From contig NZ_FO704551.1 in NCBI RefSeq assembly GCF_000968175.1, positions 3,286,001 to 3,350,000 on the forward strand: a stretch of 64,000 nt of DNA, written 5' to 3'. Both the position numbers and the translations under genes were made by a program. Positions 26,245-38,230 of the stretch are shown piece after piece. Position 1 is the stretch's first letter. Each line of letters starts with the position of its first letter. The stretch comes from Xenorhabdus poinarii G6. GTDB taxonomy: Bacteria > Pseudomonadota > Gammaproteobacteria > Enterobacterales > Enterobacteriaceae. Under the pieces are notes generated by a model. The model was not told the origin of the DNA, made no database searches, and saw only the letters and a program-made list of their open reading frames with translations.

Positions 26245-26898
26245 ATGCTGGAGTCTTATCATCCCCCGACAGATCCTTGGTTATATGTGCTGTATCAGGA
26301 TGAACACATTATGGTTGTTAATAAACCCAGTGGATTACTTTCTGTGCCGGGTAAAGCAGAAGAACACAAGGACAGTATTATGACACGGATACAAGCTGAG
26401 TATCCGACCGCCGAGTCCGTCCATCGATTGGATATGGCGACCAGTGGTATTATGGCCGTTGCTTTGACGAAAGCCGCCGAACGTGAGTTGAAACGCCAGT
26501 TCCGTGAACGTGAGCCGAAAAAAGTCTATATCGCGCGGGTATGGGGAAAGATGGCGCAAGAGAAAGGATTGGTGGATCTGCCGCTAATTTGCGATTGGCC
26601 AAACCGGCCGAAACAAAAAGTCTGTTTCGAAACGGGAAAATCCGCACAAACTGAGTATCAGGTACTGGAATATGAAGCTCAGTCAACACGTGTCAGATTG
26701 TCACCCATCACCGGCCGCTCTCACCAGCTTCGGGTTCACATGCTGGCGCTTGGCCATCCCATTCTGGGCGATAGATTTTATGCTCATGAGCAGGCAAGAG
26801 AGTCAGCTCCTCGCCTGCAATTACATGCCCAAGCCTTGTTCATTACCCATCCGGCTTATGGCACGCCAATGCATTTTGAGTGCGAAGCCGAATTTTAA
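26245..26898 (+). CDS. rluA: Dual-specificity 23S rRNA/tRNA pseudouridine synthase RluA
   Basis: Makes pseudouridine at 23S rRNA position 746 and tRNA position 32 in E. coli. The product is 217 residues, close to the 219 of E. coli. The catalytic Asp is D63 in VHRLDMATSGIM. VVNKPSGLLSVPG near residue 24 and the RSHQLRVHM motif near 158 are family marks. It is between rapA and djlA, as in E. coli, and convergent with djlA. The ATG at 26245 follows GGAG by about five bases. Confidence 0.95.
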   Translation: MLESYHPPTDPWLYVLYQDEHIMVVNKPSGLLSVPGKAEEHKDSIMTRIQAEYPTAESVHRLDMATSGIMAVALTKAAERELKRQFREREPKKVYIARVWGKMAQEKGLVDLPLICDWPNRPKQKVCFETGKSAQTEYQVLEYEAQSTRVRLSPITGRSHQLRVHMLALGHPILGDRFYAHEQARESAPRLQLHAQALFITHPAYGTPMHFECEAEF

Positions 26899-26933
26899 GG
26901 TCGGTTCCTTCGGACATTAAATTGGAGTCAGCG

Positions 26934-27758
26934 TTATTTAAACCCCTTCTCTTTTTTAATCCAATCATAAGCCGCTTGAATGGACTGTGCTTTCTGTTTC
27001 GCCAGCTCCATCATTTCTGGTGGTAAACCTTTTGCCACCAGCTTATCGGGATGATGCTCACTCATCAGTTTTCGATACGCCCGCTTAATGGTTATGGCAT
27101 CATCCTGTTCATTGACGCCCAATACCTTACAAGCATCGGCTAATGTCGCACGCGGCTGTCTATGGCCTTGATAATGCCCATGCTGTTGGTACTGCCCCCC
27201 AAAATCATGCGCATCGAAATGGCGGCCGCCTTCCATCATGGCAAGAAATTGTTCAAATTGAATACGGGAAATCCCTAATTCTTCGGCGATGACAAACAGC
27301 ACCGTTCTTTCATTAGGATGCAGTTCGCCATCCGCAAATGCGGCTTGTAACTGAATTTCCAAAAACATCCGAATCAGATCAAAACGACCGAGGCAAGCAC
27401 GCCGTAATTGCCGTAATGTTTCACGTAAAGGAAATTCGGGCTGTTTGCCTTCACGAAACGCCTGCTGGGCGGAAAGCCGCGCTTCCCCATGCAATTGCAT
27501 TCTATTCATCAGCTGAGTAGCGAGCTGAATATCTGTTTCTGTCACCCGACCTTTTGCTTTGGTCAGATGTCCCAATACCTGAAAAGTGCTGCGGAAAAAC
27601 AGCGTCTGTCGGGTTGGGCCTTGCGGGGTCATCCCCAATTTTTTCGCCCTGACTTTGTCGAGGATATGACCCAGCAACAAGCCAATCACAATTCCCCAAA
27701 ACCCAGTGCCAGACGCAATCCCAAAGATTAAGCCAAATAATTTTCCCCAATACTGCAT
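26934..27758 (-). CDS. djlA: Membrane-anchored co-chaperone DjlA
   Basis: Type III inner-membrane J-domain protein that stimulates DnaK and is linked to the Rcs envelope-stress pathway. The product is 274 residues. A single N-terminal membrane segment (about 6-30, rich in Gly) shows the [17 protein letters not shown] glycine pattern of a dimerising helix. A central TerB-like domain (about 55-180) and a C-terminal J domain (about 207-274) with the HPD motif (EHHPDKL near 250) follow. It is divergent from lptD with an ERIC-like element between them. The relative orientation of rluA, djlA and lptD is the same as in E. coli. Confidence 0.95.
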   Translation of the reverse strand: MQYWGKLFGLIFGIASGTGFWGIVIGLLLGHILDKVRAKKLGMTPQGPTRQTLFFRSTFQVLGHLTKAKGRVTETDIQLATQLMNRMQLHGEARLSAQQAFREGKQPEFPLRETLRQLRRACLGRFDLIRMFLEIQLQAAFADGELHPNERTVLFVIAEELGISRIQFEQFLAMMEGGRHFDAHDFGGQYQQHGHYQGHRQPRATLADACKVLGVNEQDDAITIKRAYRKLMSEHHPDKLVAKGLPPEMMELAKQKAQSIQAAYDWIKKEKGFK

Positions 27759-28134
27759 ATAGTCTTTAATTCCCCAATGCCCTGAGCGCGATTTTGCATT
27801 ATCATACTATTCATTAAGCTCTGTGCCTAACGGCAAGATTAGCAAAGTTAAACTTTACTCTGGCGTGTATATCCAATAGATTTCAGTTGCAACGCGGCGG
27901 CGAGGGGACAAAGCCCCGATCGCATAGCGAGCCGGATGACCAGGCTGTATGGCCTGATTATGTGATCTGACTTCACGATACCACCTGATTATGCAGCCTG
28001 ACTATGCGACAAGAGTGAGAAAACGCAGCCAACAAAGCAGCAGCTTGAAAGAGAAAAGATATCTATCTCAACTGTGTTAGTCTCTGAACATTTGCCGGCA
28101 CGATGCCACTGATGACGGAACCGCATAAACATCT
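27759..28134. other. djlA-lptD intergenic region
   Basis: 376 bases between divergent genes. About half is an ERIC-like repeat (27869-28062). The remaining flanks should carry the djlA promoter and the lptD promoter; lptD is a sigma-E target in E. coli, but I could not place a convincing sigma-E site. Confidence 0.6.
27869..28062. repeat. ERIC-like intergenic repeat element
   Basis: The element starts near ATATCCAATAGATTTCAG and ends near AGCTTGAAAGAGAAAAGATAT; TTTCAGTTGC at one end is complementary, with gaps, to GCAGCTTGAAA at the other. Inner marks such as TTGCAACGCGGCGGC and ACGCAGCCAACAAAG match the ends of ERIC-type repeats that I know from Yersinia, Photorhabdus and Xenorhabdus intergenic DNA. 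The centre departs from the usual form and has a run of similar short units (GCCTGATTATG, ACCTGATTATG, GCCTGACTATG). Identification rests on memory of the consensus, not on a search. Confidence 0.65.
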
Positions 28135-30498
28135 ATGAATAAATGTTATCCTACCCTGCTGGCCACCATGGTATGGGCAGCGCTTTACAGTCAGCAGGCT
28201 CATGCTGACCTTGCAGCACAATGTATGCTGGGTGTCCCTGTCTACGATAAGCCGATTATCACGGGCGATCCCAATAAAATCCCTGTTCACATTACGTCCG
28301 ACGATACTCACGGTGAATACCCCAATGCCGTTGAATTCACGGGGAATGTGGATATTCAACAGGGCAATAAAACGCTGACGGCCGATAAAGTCTGGCTCGA
28401 ACAGAATCAGGAGCAGGATAAACGCCCCTTTCGTTCGGTAACCGCAACCGGCAATGTGCATTACAGTGACCCTCAGATCATCTTAAAAGGGCCACGCGCC
28501 TGGGCTAATCTGAATAATAAAGATGCCGATGTGGAACAAGGCAATTATCAGATGGTGGGTCGTCAGGGACGTGGTAGCGCAGACAAAATGAGTCTGCGCG
28601 AACAAAACCGCTATACCATTTTAGATAATGGAATATTCACGTCCTGCCTGCCCGGTAATGATAGCTGGAGTGTGGTGGGTTCCGAAGTCATTCTTGACCG
28701 TCAAGAAGAAGTGGCTGAAATCTGGAATGCCCGTTTCCGCGTGGCGAATGTCCCAGTGTTTTACAGTCCCTATTTGCAGTTGCCGATCGGCGATAAACGT
28801 CGTTCTGGTTTCTTAATTCCCAATGCCAGTTTCTCCAATAAAGATGGCTTCCAATTCTTTTTGCCCTATTACTGGAACATTGCGCCTAATTATGATGCCA
28901 CAATAACCCCCCATCTCATTACCATGCGGGGATTAAAGCTAGATAATGAATTCCGTTATTTAACCCAGGCGGGAACAGGCACTGTTGCGCTGGATTGGAT
29001 TGGCCGTGATCGTTTATATAAAGAGGATAAAAGCCTCAACATCAGACCTGAACGGGATAGTCATAGCCGCTGGTTATTCTACTGGAATCACAGTGGTGTG
29101 ATGAATCAGGTTTGGCGTTTCAGTGCCGACTATACCAAAGTCAGTGATCCGAACTATTTCGGTGATTTCAGTTCACAATATGGTTCCAGCACCGATGGTT
29201 ATGCAACCCAGAAATTCAGTATTGGTTATGCTCAACAGAACTGGAATACCACACTGACAACCAAACAGTTCCAAATATTTACCCCCAGTGAAGGCAGAAA
29301 AGCTTACCGGGCTGAGCCACAGTTGGATTTCAATTACTACAAAAATGATCTGGGGCGATTTGATTTTCATACCTATGCTCAGGTGGCGAAATTTACCAGT
29401 GTTGGTAATCTGTGGCCAAGTGCCACGCGCTGGCATTTTGAACCGGCCATCAACTTGCCGCTCTCCAATGGCTGGGCAAGTATCAATAATGAATTTAAAT
29501 TAATGGCCACGCATTATGAGCAGGATCTTTCTGATACCATCAAACAAAACGCCCAAACGGCTTCATTAGAAAGGTCGGTAAACCGTGTTCTGCCGGTGTT
29601 TAAGTCAGATGCGAACATGGTGTTTGAACGCGCCATGTATTTTAATCAGAATTACACCCAAACGCTGGAGCCACGCGTTCAATATCTCTATGTCCCCTAT
29701 AAGAATCAGAGTAACATTAACAACTTCGACTCTTCTCTGCTACAGTCGGACTATACCGGGTTATTCCGTGACCGCTTCTATAGTGGCTTAGATCGCATTT
29801 CATCTGCTAATCAATTTACTACCGGTATGACCACCCGCGTCTATGATGAAAATCTAGTTGAACGTTTTAGCTTATCTTTAGGTCAAATTTATTACTTTGA
29901 ACGTCCGCGAACCGAAGATACCGAACGTGATTCAGGTAGCAAGGATATCATGGGTAATAAAAAGGGAACGGGGGCGACAACATGGGCTGGAGATGCGCAC
30001 TGGAAAATCAATGATTCCTGGGGTCTCAAAGGCGGACTGCAATATGATAACCGTCTGGGCAGTTTAACGATGAGTAATGCCGTCATGGAATACCGCCGTG
30101 ACGCAGACAGCATGTTACAGTTGAACTACCGTTTTGTTGATCGGGATTATATTCAAGCTACGCTCGGACAATTACCTGCTTATCAGCAAGGTATTTCTCA
30201 GGTGGGGATGGTAGCAAGCTGGCCATTGTCAGATCGCTGGGCGTTTGTCGGGGCTTATTATTACGATACTAAAGAGAAACAGCCAGCAAGCCAGATGGTT
30301 GGTCTACAATACAACACTTGCTGCTGGGCCGTGAACGTGGGTTATGAACGCAAGATCGTTAACTGGCGCTTCGGTAGCAGCCAATATGACAACAAATGGT
30401 CATTCAATGTTGAACTTCGTGGCTTAAGTAATAATCATAGTTTAGGCAGTCAGAAAATGTTGCAGCAAGGTATTCTTCCATACCAACGCGCATTCTGA
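28135..30498 (+). CDS. lptD: LPS-assembly outer-membrane protein LptD
   Basis: Outer-membrane beta-barrel that, with LptE, inserts lipopolysaccharide into the outer leaflet. The product is 787 residues (E. coli 784). It has a signal peptide (cleaved near SQQAHA/D), an N-terminal beta-jellyroll (about 55-200) and a C-terminal barrel. The four cysteines used in the disulfide shuffle are present: C30 just after the signal peptide, one in FTSCLPGND, and the CC pair in NTCCWAVN near the C terminus. It is followed by surA 64 bases downstream. SurA and LptD work together, since SurA helps fold LptD. Confidence 0.97.
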   Translation: MNKCYPTLLATMVWAALYSQQAHADLAAQCMLGVPVYDKPIITGDPNKIPVHITSDDTHGEYPNAVEFTGNVDIQQGNKTLTADKVWLEQNQEQDKRPFRSVTATGNVHYSDPQIILKGPRAWANLNNKDADVEQGNYQMVGRQGRGSADKMSLREQNRYTILDNGIFTSCLPGNDSWSVVGSEVILDRQEEVAEIWNARFRVANVPVFYSPYLQLPIGDKRRSGFLIPNASFSNKDGFQFFLPYYWNIAPNYDATITPHLITMRGLKLDNEFRYLTQAGTGTVALDWIGRDRLYKEDKSLNIRPERDSHSRWLFYWNHSGVMNQVWRFSADYTKVSDPNYFGDFSSQYGSSTDGYATQKFSIGYAQQNWNTTLTTKQFQIFTPSEGRKAYRAEPQLDFNYYKNDLGRFDFHTYAQVAKFTSVGNLWPSATRWHFEPAINLPLSNGWASINNEFKLMATHYEQDLSDTIKQNAQTASLERSVNRVLPVFKSDANMVFERAMYFNQNYTQTLEPRVQYLYVPYKNQSNINNFDSSLLQSDYTGLFRDRFYSGLDRISSANQFTTGMTTRVYDENLVERFSLSLGQIYYFERPRTEDTERDSGSKDIMGNKKGTGATTWAGDAHWKINDSWGLKGGLQYDNRLGSLTMSNAVMEYRRDADSMLQLNYRFVDRDYIQATLGQLPAYQQGISQVGMVASWPLSDRWAFVGAYYYDTKEKQPASQMVGLQYNTCCWAVNVGYERKIVNWRFGSSQYDNKWSFNVELRGLSNNHSLGSQKMLQQGILPYQRAF

Positions 30499-30562
30499 TA
30501 CCGATAAACGCAATGTAAACAAAATAACCCCGCCAAGGCGGGATTGACAGGATAGGAAATGT

Positions 30563-31867
30563 ATGAAGAACTGGAGATCGCTCATTCTCGGATTGATGTT
30601 TTCAGTGAACTCTATCGCAATGGCGGCGCCACAAGAGCTTAATAAAGTGGCGGCTGTTGTTAACAATGATGTTGTGCTGGAAAGTGATGTCAACGGCCTT
30701 TTACAATCCGTTAAACTCAATGCAAAACAAGCAGGCCAGCAGATACCGGATGAGAAAACATTGCGTCACCAGATCCTTGAACGCCTGATTATGGACGATA
30801 TTATTCTGCAAATGGCTAAGCAGATGCAGATTGCTATCCCGGATCAAGCCTTAGATGCTGCGATCACAAATATTGCGGCTCAGAACCATTTGAGCCTCGC
30901 CCAATTGGAACAAAGCCTGACCGCAGAGGGCGTGAACTTTGAGACCTACCGTCATCAAATCCGTAAGGAAATGATGATTGCAGAAGTACGTAACAATGAA
31001 GTACGTCGCCGCGTCAATATTCTGCCACAGGAGATTGATTCTCTGGCTAACCAAATCGGCAGCCAAAATAGTCAGGACACGGAGCTGAATATCAGCCATA
31101 TCCTGATCCCGCTACCGGAAAACCCTAGCCAGGAACAGGTAGAAACAGCAGAAAGCACCGTCAGAAAAATCTTATCTGAACTCAAGAATGGCGTGGATTT
31201 CGGTAAGTTAGCGCTTACCTACTCCGGTGATACCCAGGCTCTGAAAGGGGGCAATATGGGCTGGAATAAACAACAAGAATTGCCCTCTTTGTTTGCGGCA
31301 CAACTCCAGTCCGCACATAAGGGGCAAATTGTTGGCCCCATTCGTTCCGGGGTGGGTTTTCACATTCTGAAAGTGAATGATATCCGTGGGGGTCAGATGC
31401 CAATCGCCGTGACGGAAGTCGATGCCCGCCATATTTTGCTGAAAACCTCACCTGTTTTGGACGATGAGCAGGCACGCAATAAATTGATTCAACTCAGAGA
31501 AGAGATTTTAAGTGGCAAAGTATCATTTGAAAAAGCGGCAAAAGAGTATTCTGAAGATCCGGGTTCCGCGATGCGCGGGGGAGAGCTAGGTTGGAACTTA
31601 CCGAGCGCCTATGATCCCGCTTTCCGTGATGCGCTCATCAAGCTGCAAAAAGGTGAAATCAGCCAGCCTATTCACTCTGCTTTCGGTTGGCATCTTATTC
31701 AACTGATTGATAGCCGCAAAGTTGATAGAACCGATGCTGCCCAAAAAGATCATGCTTACCGCCTGCTGTTTAACCGTAAATTCAATGAAGAAGCACAAAG
31801 CTGGATGCAAGAATTACGCGCCTCCGCTTATGTGAAAATTTTAGATGGTAGCAATGCACAACAATAA
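30563..31867 (+). CDS. surA: Periplasmic peptidyl-prolyl isomerase and chaperone SurA
   Basis: Chaperone for outer-membrane beta-barrels. The product is 434 residues with a signal peptide ending near [10 protein letters not shown]. The N-terminal chaperone domain is followed by two parvulin domains: P1 near residues 172-273 ([13 protein letters not shown] start) and P2 near 283-383 ([11 protein letters not shown] start). A GC hairpin (30529-30542) in the gap after lptD has no T run, so it is at most a partial attenuator. The end overlaps the start of pdxA by 14 bases. Confidence 0.97.
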   Translation: MKNWRSLILGLMFSVNSIAMAAPQELNKVAAVVNNDVVLESDVNGLLQSVKLNAKQAGQQIPDEKTLRHQILERLIMDDIILQMAKQMQIAIPDQALDAAITNIAAQNHLSLAQLEQSLTAEGVNFETYRHQIRKEMMIAEVRNNEVRRRVNILPQEIDSLANQIGSQNSQDTELNISHILIPLPENPSQEQVETAESTVRKILSELKNGVDFGKLALTYSGDTQALKGGNMGWNKQQELPSLFAAQLQSAHKGQIVGPIRSGVGFHILKVNDIRGGQMPIAVTEVDARHILLKTSPVLDDEQARNKLIQLREEILSGKVSFEKAAKEYSEDPGSAMRGGELGWNLPSAYDPAFRDALIKLQKGEISQPIHSAFGWHLIQLIDSRKVDRTDAAQKDHAYRLLFNRKFNEEAQSWMQELRASAYVKILDGSNAQQ

Positions 31868-32846
31868 ACCCATCATCATCACCCCCGGCGAGCCAGCCGG
31901 GGTTGGCCCTGATTTAGTCATTTCCCTTGCGCAAAAAACATGGCCCATCCAATTGGTTGTTTGTGCCGATCCAGCGCTGATGCTCTCCCGTGCCAGACAA
32001 TTAAATTTACCCCTACAGCTACAAACTTATTCCCCTGAACACATCTCTTCATCACAAGCCGCCGGAACACTCACTATCCTGCCCGTTCAACTCCAATCTC
32101 CGTCTGTAACGGGAGAGTTAAACCGGCAAAACGGGATATATGTCACGGAAACCTTAGCGAAAGCCTGCGAAGGGTGTTTAAACGGGGAATTTTCAGCGTT
32201 AGTGACGGGGCCTGTACACAAAGGGGTCATCAATGATGCCGGGGTGTCTTTTACCGGGCATACGGAGTTTTTTGCTGACCACAGCCAGTGCTCAAGAGTG
32301 GTTATGATGTTAGCAACAGAAGAACTGCGAGTGGCACTGGCAACAACACACCTGCCAATTCTGGATGTGCCCAAAGCCATCACATTTGATTCGCTCAGGG
32401 AAGTTATCACCATCCTCAATCACGATCTGAAAACGAAATTTGGCATTCCCCGCCCTCATATCTATGTTTGTGGCCTGAATCCTCATGCGGGTGAAGGGGG
32501 GCATATGGGGCGTGAAGAAATCGATGTCATTATTCCGGCTTTAGAGAGCCTGAGAGCAGAAGGGATATGGCTGGAAGGCCCATTACCTGCGGATACCTTG
32601 TTTCAGCCCAAATATTTGCATCATGCCGATGCCGTGCTTTCGATGTATCACGATCAAGGGCTGCCCGTGTTAAAATACCAGGGTTTTGGCAGAGCGGTGA
32701 ATATTACACTGGGTCTGCCATTTATCCGAACTTCTGTCGATCATGGTACAGCTCTGGAGCTGGCTGGGACAGGTCAAGCTGATGTGGGTAGTTTTATCAC
32801 CGCATTAAATCTAGCAATTAAAATGATACAAAACAGTAATGAATAA
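31854..32846 (+). CDS. pdxA: 4-hydroxythreonine-4-phosphate dehydrogenase
   Basis: Pyridoxal phosphate biosynthesis enzyme that oxidises 4-phosphohydroxy-threonine; the product then combines with deoxyxylulose phosphate in the PdxJ step. The product from the ATG at 31854 is 330 residues (E. coli 329). I prefer this start to the ATG at 31845 because [14 protein letters not shown] aligns residue for residue with the E. coli start. Metal-ligand regions are TGHTEFFAD near 136 and [14 protein letters not shown] near 205. It overlaps surA upstream and rsmA downstream (8 bases), so it is coupled in the operon. Confidence 0.96.
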   Translation: MHNNKPIIITPGEPAGVGPDLVISLAQKTWPIQLVVCADPALMLSRARQLNLPLQLQTYSPEHISSSQAAGTLTILPVQLQSPSVTGELNRQNGIYVTETLAKACEGCLNGEFSALVTGPVHKGVINDAGVSFTGHTEFFADHSQCSRVVMMLATEELRVALATTHLPILDVPKAITFDSLREVITILNHDLKTKFGIPRPHIYVCGLNPHAGEGGHMGREEIDVIIPALESLRAEGIWLEGPLPADTLFQPKYLHHADAVLSMYHDQGLPVLKYQGFGRAVNITLGLPFIRTSVDHGTALELAGTGQADVGSFITALNLAIKMIQNSNE

Positions 32847-33678
32847 TAAAGTCCATCAAGGGCATCATGCCCGTAAACGTTTCGGGCAGAATTTTTTAAC
32901 CGACCAATTTATCATTGACAGTATTGTCGATGCGTTCAACCCACAGGCGGGTCAAGCCGTAGTGGAAATCGGCCCGGGGTTGGGCGCACTGACTGAGCCG
33001 GTCGGTGAACGGATGGATAAAATGACTGTCGTCGAGCTTGACCGTGATCTGGCGGCTCGTCTGCATGTCCATCCCCGCTTGAAAGAGAAGCTGACCATCA
33101 TTCAACAAGATGCAATGACCGTCGATTTTGGTCAGATTGCCAGAGATCATGGTCAATCTCTGCGTGTATTTGGTAATTTGCCTTATAACATTTCGACACC
33201 GTTAATGTTCCACCTTTTCAGCTATACTGATGCTATCGCTGATATGAACTTTATGTTGCAGAAAGAAGTGGTGAATCGTCTTGTCGCAGGACCGGGTAGT
33301 AAAGCCTACGGACGTTTAAGCGTGATGGCACAATACTATTGTCAGGTCATCCCTGTTCTTGAAGTACCGCCGACCGCATTTACGCCAGCGCCGAAAGTAG
33401 ACTCTGCCATTGTCCGTTTGATCCCACACAAGAATATCCCTTATCCGGTTCAAAACATTCGCGTGCTAGCCCGGATCACAACACAGGCCTTTAACCAGCG
33501 GCGCAAAACGATCCGCAATAGCCTTGGAAATCTTTTCTCTGTTGAACAACTGGCTGAGCTGGGTATTGATCCAAGTACACGAGCTGAAAATATCGCTGTC
33601 GAGCAATACTGTAAAATGGCAAACTGGTTATCATCTCAACCTGACATTGCCGAAGTGAATAAACAGGCGTTGCAGTAA
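32839..33678 (+). CDS. rsmA: 16S rRNA dimethyladenosine transferase RsmA (KsgA)
   Basis: Dimethylates A1518 and A1519 in helix 45 of 16S rRNA, a late step of small-subunit maturation. The product is 279 residues (E. coli 273). The start motif is KRFGQNFL, the S-adenosylmethionine motif [14 protein letters not shown] is near residue 41, and the catalytic NLPYNIST motif is near 113. It overlaps pdxA by 8 bases and is followed closely by apaG. Confidence 0.97.
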   Translation: MNNKVHQGHHARKRFGQNFLTDQFIIDSIVDAFNPQAGQAVVEIGPGLGALTEPVGERMDKMTVVELDRDLAARLHVHPRLKEKLTIIQQDAMTVDFGQIARDHGQSLRVFGNLPYNISTPLMFHLFSYTDAIADMNFMLQKEVVNRLVAGPGSKAYGRLSVMAQYYCQVIPVLEVPPTAFTPAPKVDSAIVRLIPHKNIPYPVQNIRVLARITTQAFNQRRKTIRNSLGNLFSVEQLAELGIDPSTRAENIAVEQYCKMANWLSSQPDIAEVNKQALQ

Positions 33679-33690
33679 CAGGAGGCACCT

Positions 33691-34068
33691 ATGCTCAATG
33701 AACCAAGAGTTTATATTCAAGTACAAAGTACTTATGTAGAAAGTCAATCACAACCGGAACAACAACGTTTTGTGTTTGCTTATACAATATCAATTCACAA
33801 TCTTGGGCATTTCCCTGTGCAACTGATTAGCCGTTACTGGCGAATTACTAACAGTGATGGCCACCTAACCGAAGTTCAGGGTGAAGGGGTTGTGGGACAA
33901 CAACCTTTGATCCCACCGGGAACCGAATATTGCTACCGTAGTGGTGCTATTTTGGAAACGCCTCTGGGAACGATGGAGGGCTACTATGAAATGCTTGATC
34001 ACAATGGTCGTCCATTCCGTGCCCCTATCCCCGTCTTCCGGCTGGCTATTCCAACGCTGATAAATTAA
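33691..34068 (+). CDS. apaG: ApaG domain protein
   Basis: A 125-residue single-domain protein with an Ig-like beta-sandwich, found in the rsmA-apaG-apaH operon of many proteobacteria. Family marks are YTISIHNLG near 31 and the [14 protein letters not shown] loop near 73. Its molecular role is not settled; a role in binding pyrophosphate-containing compounds was proposed. AGGAGG is well placed before the ATG. Two bases separate its stop from the apaH start. Confidence 0.95.
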   Translation: MLNEPRVYIQVQSTYVESQSQPEQQRFVFAYTISIHNLGHFPVQLISRYWRITNSDGHLTEVQGEGVVGQQPLIPPGTEYCYRSGAILETPLGTMEGYYEMLDHNGRPFRAPIPVFRLAIPTLIN

Positions 34069-34070
34069 TT

Positions 34071-34892
34071 ATGGCTACATACCTTATTGGCGACATTCAC
34101 GGTTGTTATCGTGAATTTCGCGCTTTGTTAGAACAAGTCGATTTTAATCCCAATGAAGACACATTATGGCTGACAGGCGATCTCGTTGCTCGTGGCCCGG
34201 ATTCATTGGCGGTACTTCGTTATATCAAACAACTGGGTTCTGCAGTTAAATTGGTATTGGGCAATCATGATCTCCATCTGTTAGCGGTTTACGCTAAAAT
34301 CAGCCGTAATAAGCCCAAAGATTTACTGGATGAATTACTGGCAGCACCGGATGTCGATGAATTGATTAATTGGCTGAGAAAACAGCCCATATTGCAAATC
34401 GATAATAAATTAAAACTCGTCATGGCACATGCCGGGCTGACCCCACAATGGGATTTGGAAACGGCCCAAGTTTGTGCCCGTGAAGTAGAAGCGATTCTGC
34501 GTAGTGACAGTTACCCGCTGTATCTCAATGCCATGTATGGCGATATGCCAAATAATTGGACACCAGAGCTAAGCGGCCTGGCCCGATTACGTTACAGTAC
34601 CAATGCGTTGACCCGGATGCGTTACTGTTTTCCAAATGGTCAATTGGATATGATCTGCAAATCCAAACCCGAAAGTGCCCCTGCCCCGCTGAAACCCTGG
34701 TTCGAATTACCACGCAATATTCCTGAAGATTATTCTATTATCTTTGGCCATTGGGCAGCACTGGAAGGCCAGGGAACGCCGGCAGGTATCTATGCGCTGG
34801 ACACCGGGTGTTGTTGGGGGGGAAAACTGACCCTGCTGCGTTGGGAAGATAAGCACTATTTCAGCCAGGATGCATTCCGCCAAACGCAATAA
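34071..34892 (+). CDS. apaH: Symmetrical bis(5'-nucleosyl)-tetraphosphatase ApaH
   Basis: Cleaves Ap4A into two ADP and also removes Np4 caps from RNA. The product is 273 residues. The metallophosphatase motifs are [10 protein letters not shown] at residue 7, [10 protein letters not shown] near 36, [10 protein letters not shown] near 62 and HAGLTPQW near 122. It is last in the rapA-side plus-strand run. A bidirectional terminator lies between it and deaD. Confidence 0.96.
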   Translation: MATYLIGDIHGCYREFRALLEQVDFNPNEDTLWLTGDLVARGPDSLAVLRYIKQLGSAVKLVLGNHDLHLLAVYAKISRNKPKDLLDELLAAPDVDELINWLRKQPILQIDNKLKLVMAHAGLTPQWDLETAQVCAREVEAILRSDSYPLYLNAMYGDMPNNWTPELSGLARLRYSTNALTRMRYCFPNGQLDMICKSKPESAPAPLKPWFELPRNIPEDYSIIFGHWAALEGQGTPAGIYALDTGCCWGGKLTLLRWEDKHYFSQDAFRQTQ

Positions 34893-35033
34893 GTGAAATG
34901 CACGCGAGTAGACATCGAATGCGTAATACTGCGCAATAAAATAAAGAGAGTTAACATCACGGTAAAGCGACATGTGAAAGCGGATCATCATCTCATTGAA
35001 ATGCATGTGGATTTGTCGGGTATGGAAATAGTA

Positions 35034-35069
35034 AAAGCCCTTTCTCCCTAAGGAGAAAGGGCTTTATTT
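35034..35069. terminator. Bidirectional terminator between apaH and deaD
   Basis: A perfect 14-base-pair stem (35034-35047 with 35052-35065) has a four-base loop. It is flanked by A-rich sequence on the left and TTTATTTA on the right, between convergent genes. Confidence 0.85.
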
Positions 35070-35133
35070 AACCCATCATGATGATATTTTCAACGCAATG
35101 GGTCACGCAAACCCATCAGGCATTCGCTGATGT

Positions 35134-37035
35134 TTAGGCGTTGCCATTATTTGAACGACGGCGAGGTGCACCACCATTGGCATCATCGTTGCCACGACCA
35201 CGGAAAGCACCACGCTCACCGCCACCACGACGTTCGTTGTTAAAACGACGACCACCATTATTATTGCCGAAACCCTCACGATCACGACGTGGGCCATTGC
35301 CGCCATTACCACCATTGCTACCATTACGGCCACCACGACGCTCACGGCGTTCAAATGGTTGTGCTTCACCCAATAACTGCATATTCAATGGCTTGTTCAG
35401 AATACGAGTACGGGTAAAGTGAGACAGTAATTCTCCCGGCATGCCTTTTGGCAGTTCGATCGTAGAATGGGTCGCAAACAGTTTGATATTACCGATATAG
35501 CGACTGCTGATATCCCCTTCGTTTGCAATTGCCCCCACGATATGACGAACTTCAACACCATCATCACGGCCAACGTCAATGCGATACAGTTCCATATCAC
35601 CCACGTCACGACGTTCACGACGAGGACGATCGCCTTTGTCACGTTCACCAACACCATTGTTGCGACGACGGTCATCACGATCATTAAATTCACGGCGAGG
35701 ACGACGTACAGGATCTGGTGGCAGAATCAGCGGACGCTCACCTTGAGCCATCTTCAGCAGGGCTGCGGCCAATGTATCCATATCCAGTTCATCATTGGTT
35801 CCCAGCTTAGACAGCAATGCACGGTATTGCTCCAGGTCACTGCTTTCCAGTTGTTGTTGAACATTTGCCGCAAATTTTTCCAGACGACGCTGGCTCAGCA
35901 GTTCTGCATTCGGCAATTCAACTTCCGGGATAGTCAGTTTCATGGTGCGTTCAATATTACGCAGCAAACGACGCTCACGGTTTTCAACAAACAACAGGGC
36001 ACGGCCGGCACGGCCGGCACGACCGGTACGACCAATACGGTGAACATAAGATTCTGCATCCATTGGGATGTCATAGTTCACAACGAGGCTGATGCGCTCA
36101 ACATCCAGACCACGAGCGGCAACATCCGTCGCAATCAGAATATCCAAACGACCATTTTTCAGGCGCTCAAGTGTCTGCTCACGCAGTGCCTGATTCATGT
36201 CACCATTCAGAGCCGCAGAGTTGTAACCATGACGCTCCAGCGTTTCGGCAACTTCCAGCGTTGCATTTTTGGTGCGCACAAAAATAATCGCAGCATCAAA
36301 ATCTTCGGCTTCCATGAAACGCACTAACGCTTCATTCTTGCGCATACCGTAAACAGACCAGTAGCTTTGGCTAATGTCAGGACGGTTTGTCACACTGCTC
36401 TGGATACGAACTTCCTGTGGCTCATTCATAAAGCGACGAGTAATACGACGAATCGCTTCTGGCATCGTTGCTGAGAACAACGCCGTTTGATGTTCAGCAG
36501 GGATCTGGCTCATGATGTTTTCAACATCTTCGATAAAGCCCATACGCAACATTTCGTCAGCTTCATCCAGAACCAAACCTTTCAGGTTGGACAGATCCAA
36601 TGTGCCACGTTTCAGGTGATCGAGCAGACGACCCGGTGTGCCCACCACGACCTGCGGTCCCTGGCGCAGAGCGCGCAATTGAACGTCATAACGCTGTCCA
36701 CCGTAAAGTGCAACAACATTCACGTTGCGCATATGCTTGGAAAAATCTGAACATGCTTCAGCAACCTGTACCGCCAGTTCACGGGTTGGCGCTAACACAA
36801 GGATCTGTGGAGCTTTAAGTTCAGCATCAATGTTATGCAATAAAGGCAAGCTAAAAGCCGCCGTTTTACCGCTACCAGTCTGTGCCATACCTAGCACATC
36901 ACGACCGTTCAGCAGGTGGGGAATACATTGTTGTTGAATAGGAGATGGCTTTTCATAGCCCAAGTCTCCCAGTGCAGAAAGAATAGGTGCTGATAAACCT
37001 AAATCAGCAAAAGAGATTTCAGTCTCAGTGGTCAT
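35134..37035 (-). CDS. deaD: Cold-shock DEAD-box RNA helicase DeaD (CsdA)
   Basis: ATP-dependent RNA helicase involved in 50S assembly and mRNA decay at low temperature. I start it at the ATG at 37035 ([17 protein letters not shown]). The ATG at 37050 lies inside the ribosome-binding site GAGG that serves 37035. The motifs are [11 protein letters not shown] near 53, PTRELA near 85, VLDEADEML near 153, SATMP near 188, [12 protein letters not shown] near 305 and [11 protein letters not shown] near 331. A DbpA-like RNA-binding domain follows (about 480-560). The C-terminal tail of about 70 residues is made of Arg, Gly and Asn. Its gene order with nlpI and pnp is as in E. coli. Confidence 0.97.
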   Translation of the reverse strand: MTTETEISFADLGLSAPILSALGDLGYEKPSPIQQQCIPHLLNGRDVLGMAQTGSGKTAAFSLPLLHNIDAELKAPQILVLAPTRELAVQVAEACSDFSKHMRNVNVVALYGGQRYDVQLRALRQGPQVVVGTPGRLLDHLKRGTLDLSNLKGLVLDEADEMLRMGFIEDVENIMSQIPAEHQTALFSATMPEAIRRITRRFMNEPQEVRIQSSVTNRPDISQSYWSVYGMRKNEALVRFMEAEDFDAAIIFVRTKNATLEVAETLERHGYNSAALNGDMNQALREQTLERLKNGRLDILIATDVAARGLDVERISLVVNYDIPMDAESYVHRIGRTGRAGRAGRALLFVENRERRLLRNIERTMKLTIPEVELPNAELLSQRRLEKFAANVQQQLESSDLEQYRALLSKLGTNDELDMDTLAAALLKMAQGERPLILPPDPVRRPRREFNDRDDRRRNNGVGERDKGDRPRRERRDVGDMELYRIDVGRDDGVEVRHIVGAIANEGDISSRYIGNIKLFATHSTIELPKGMPGELLSHFTRTRILNKPLNMQLLGEAQPFERRERRGGRNGSNGGNGGNGPRRDREGFGNNNGGRRFNNERRGGGERGAFRGRGNDDANGGAPRRRSNNGNA

Positions 37036-37205
37036 GTAATGGTGCCTCATTGATCGTGGCGGCCAGTCTACATAACACAGTGAAAAGAATTTCTGTCATT
37101 TTCATTTAAAATGTGAACTGGCTCAAATTATGTTATTAAACGAACAAATAAGCCCCCACCTCTAAAGATGTGGACTTTAAAATCTGTCGTGAATATGTTC
37201 GTCAG

Positions 37206-38090
37206 CTATTGTTGGTTCGATTCCGATAAGTCATCTTGTTTTTGGCCTAATAGCGCCAATTCCAACAATGCGTAGCGGTGCTCAACAAAGTAATGGACGT
37301 TGTTAGCCACCGTCAGTTTGAATAACGCAACAGCGCTATCCTCATCCCCCAGACTTAGGTAATGTTTACCTAAATAGAAGTCAGTTTCACTGAGATGCTC
37401 AGCGAGCGAAGTGTTATCTGTTGAAGCCTGCTTTAGCCGCGCCATCAATGTTTTTTCACTGATTTTGCTCAAATAGAATTCAACGATATTCCAGCCCCAT
37501 TGCCCCCGGTTCGCTTTGTCAAAATGGTTCGACAAATTTGTCATTGCAACTTTAGGATCGATTTTCTCTTCCACAAGGTACAGCCACAGCGAACGGAAGG
37601 GATCATTTGGATCGTCTTGATAAAACGCCTGCAGATCATCCTGCGCCAATCGATAGCGGCCACCGTAATACAGTGAAATGCCACGATTCATTCGCGCGTA
37701 CTTGTAAGTTGGATCAAGCTCTAAAACAGAATCAAACGCTTCATAGGCAGAATCAAAATTGCCTGCCTGCGTAAAATAAATACCCAGATAGTTAAAAATA
37801 TCAGGAATATCAGGACGGATAGACAAAGCCACTGAAAAATCATTCTGCGCCAATGCCTTCAGTCCGAGGCTATCATACAGCACACCTCGTTCATATAAAA
37901 GCTGTGCGTACTCATCTTCCGTCAGAGACCGACTCGCCAGTATTTGTTCCATACGAGCCAGAATAACCTCTTGCTGCAATGCAGGCTGTAATGGAATAGC
38001 AAGAACTTCGTTTTTACGCCACCCATTGCTGCTACACCCCATAAGGGTAAAAATAGCTGCAATATAGCACCAGCGCAGAAAAGAATTCAT
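37206..38090 (-). CDS. nlpI: Lipoprotein NlpI
   Basis: Outer-membrane lipoprotein with TPR repeats that acts as adaptor for the protease Prc in turnover of peptidoglycan hydrolases such as MepS. The product is 294 residues, the same length as in E. coli. The lipobox is LMGC with the lipidated Cys at residue 19. TPR-like helices run from about 60 to 200 ([19 protein letters not shown], then [19 protein letters not shown]). It lies between pnp and deaD. Confidence 0.96.
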   Translation of the reverse strand: MNSFLRWCYIAAIFTLMGCSSNGWRKNEVLAIPLQPALQQEVILARMEQILASRSLTEDEYAQLLYERGVLYDSLGLKALAQNDFSVALSIRPDIPDIFNYLGIYFTQAGNFDSAYEAFDSVLELDPTYKYARMNRGISLYYGGRYRLAQDDLQAFYQDDPNDPFRSLWLYLVEEKIDPKVAMTNLSNHFDKANRGQWGWNIVEFYLSKISEKTLMARLKQASTDNTSLAEHLSETDFYLGKHYLSLGDEDSAVALFKLTVANNVHYFVEHRYALLELALLGQKQDDLSESNQQ

Positions 38091-38230
38091 TTCCCACTCC
38101 CGAAGTCAGACATCAATCAGAATGCCCTATTACTCCACCCACATTGTCTATTTTAGGCTTCCTGCCCAAAATCAATTTTTGCTCAATATTCAGGCAATAG
38201 TAAACCACCACCCAAAATATATTGAGATAA

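Noticed and set aside
30529..30542. Terminator between lptD and surA
   Set aside because: The GC stem (CCCGCC with GGCGGG) has a two-base loop and no T run, so it cannot be called an intrinsic terminator.
35467..36327. 286-codon plus-strand frame opposite deaD
   Set aside because: A shadow of the deaD coding strand; the Thr/Asn/Phe-rich translation is typical of antisense frames.
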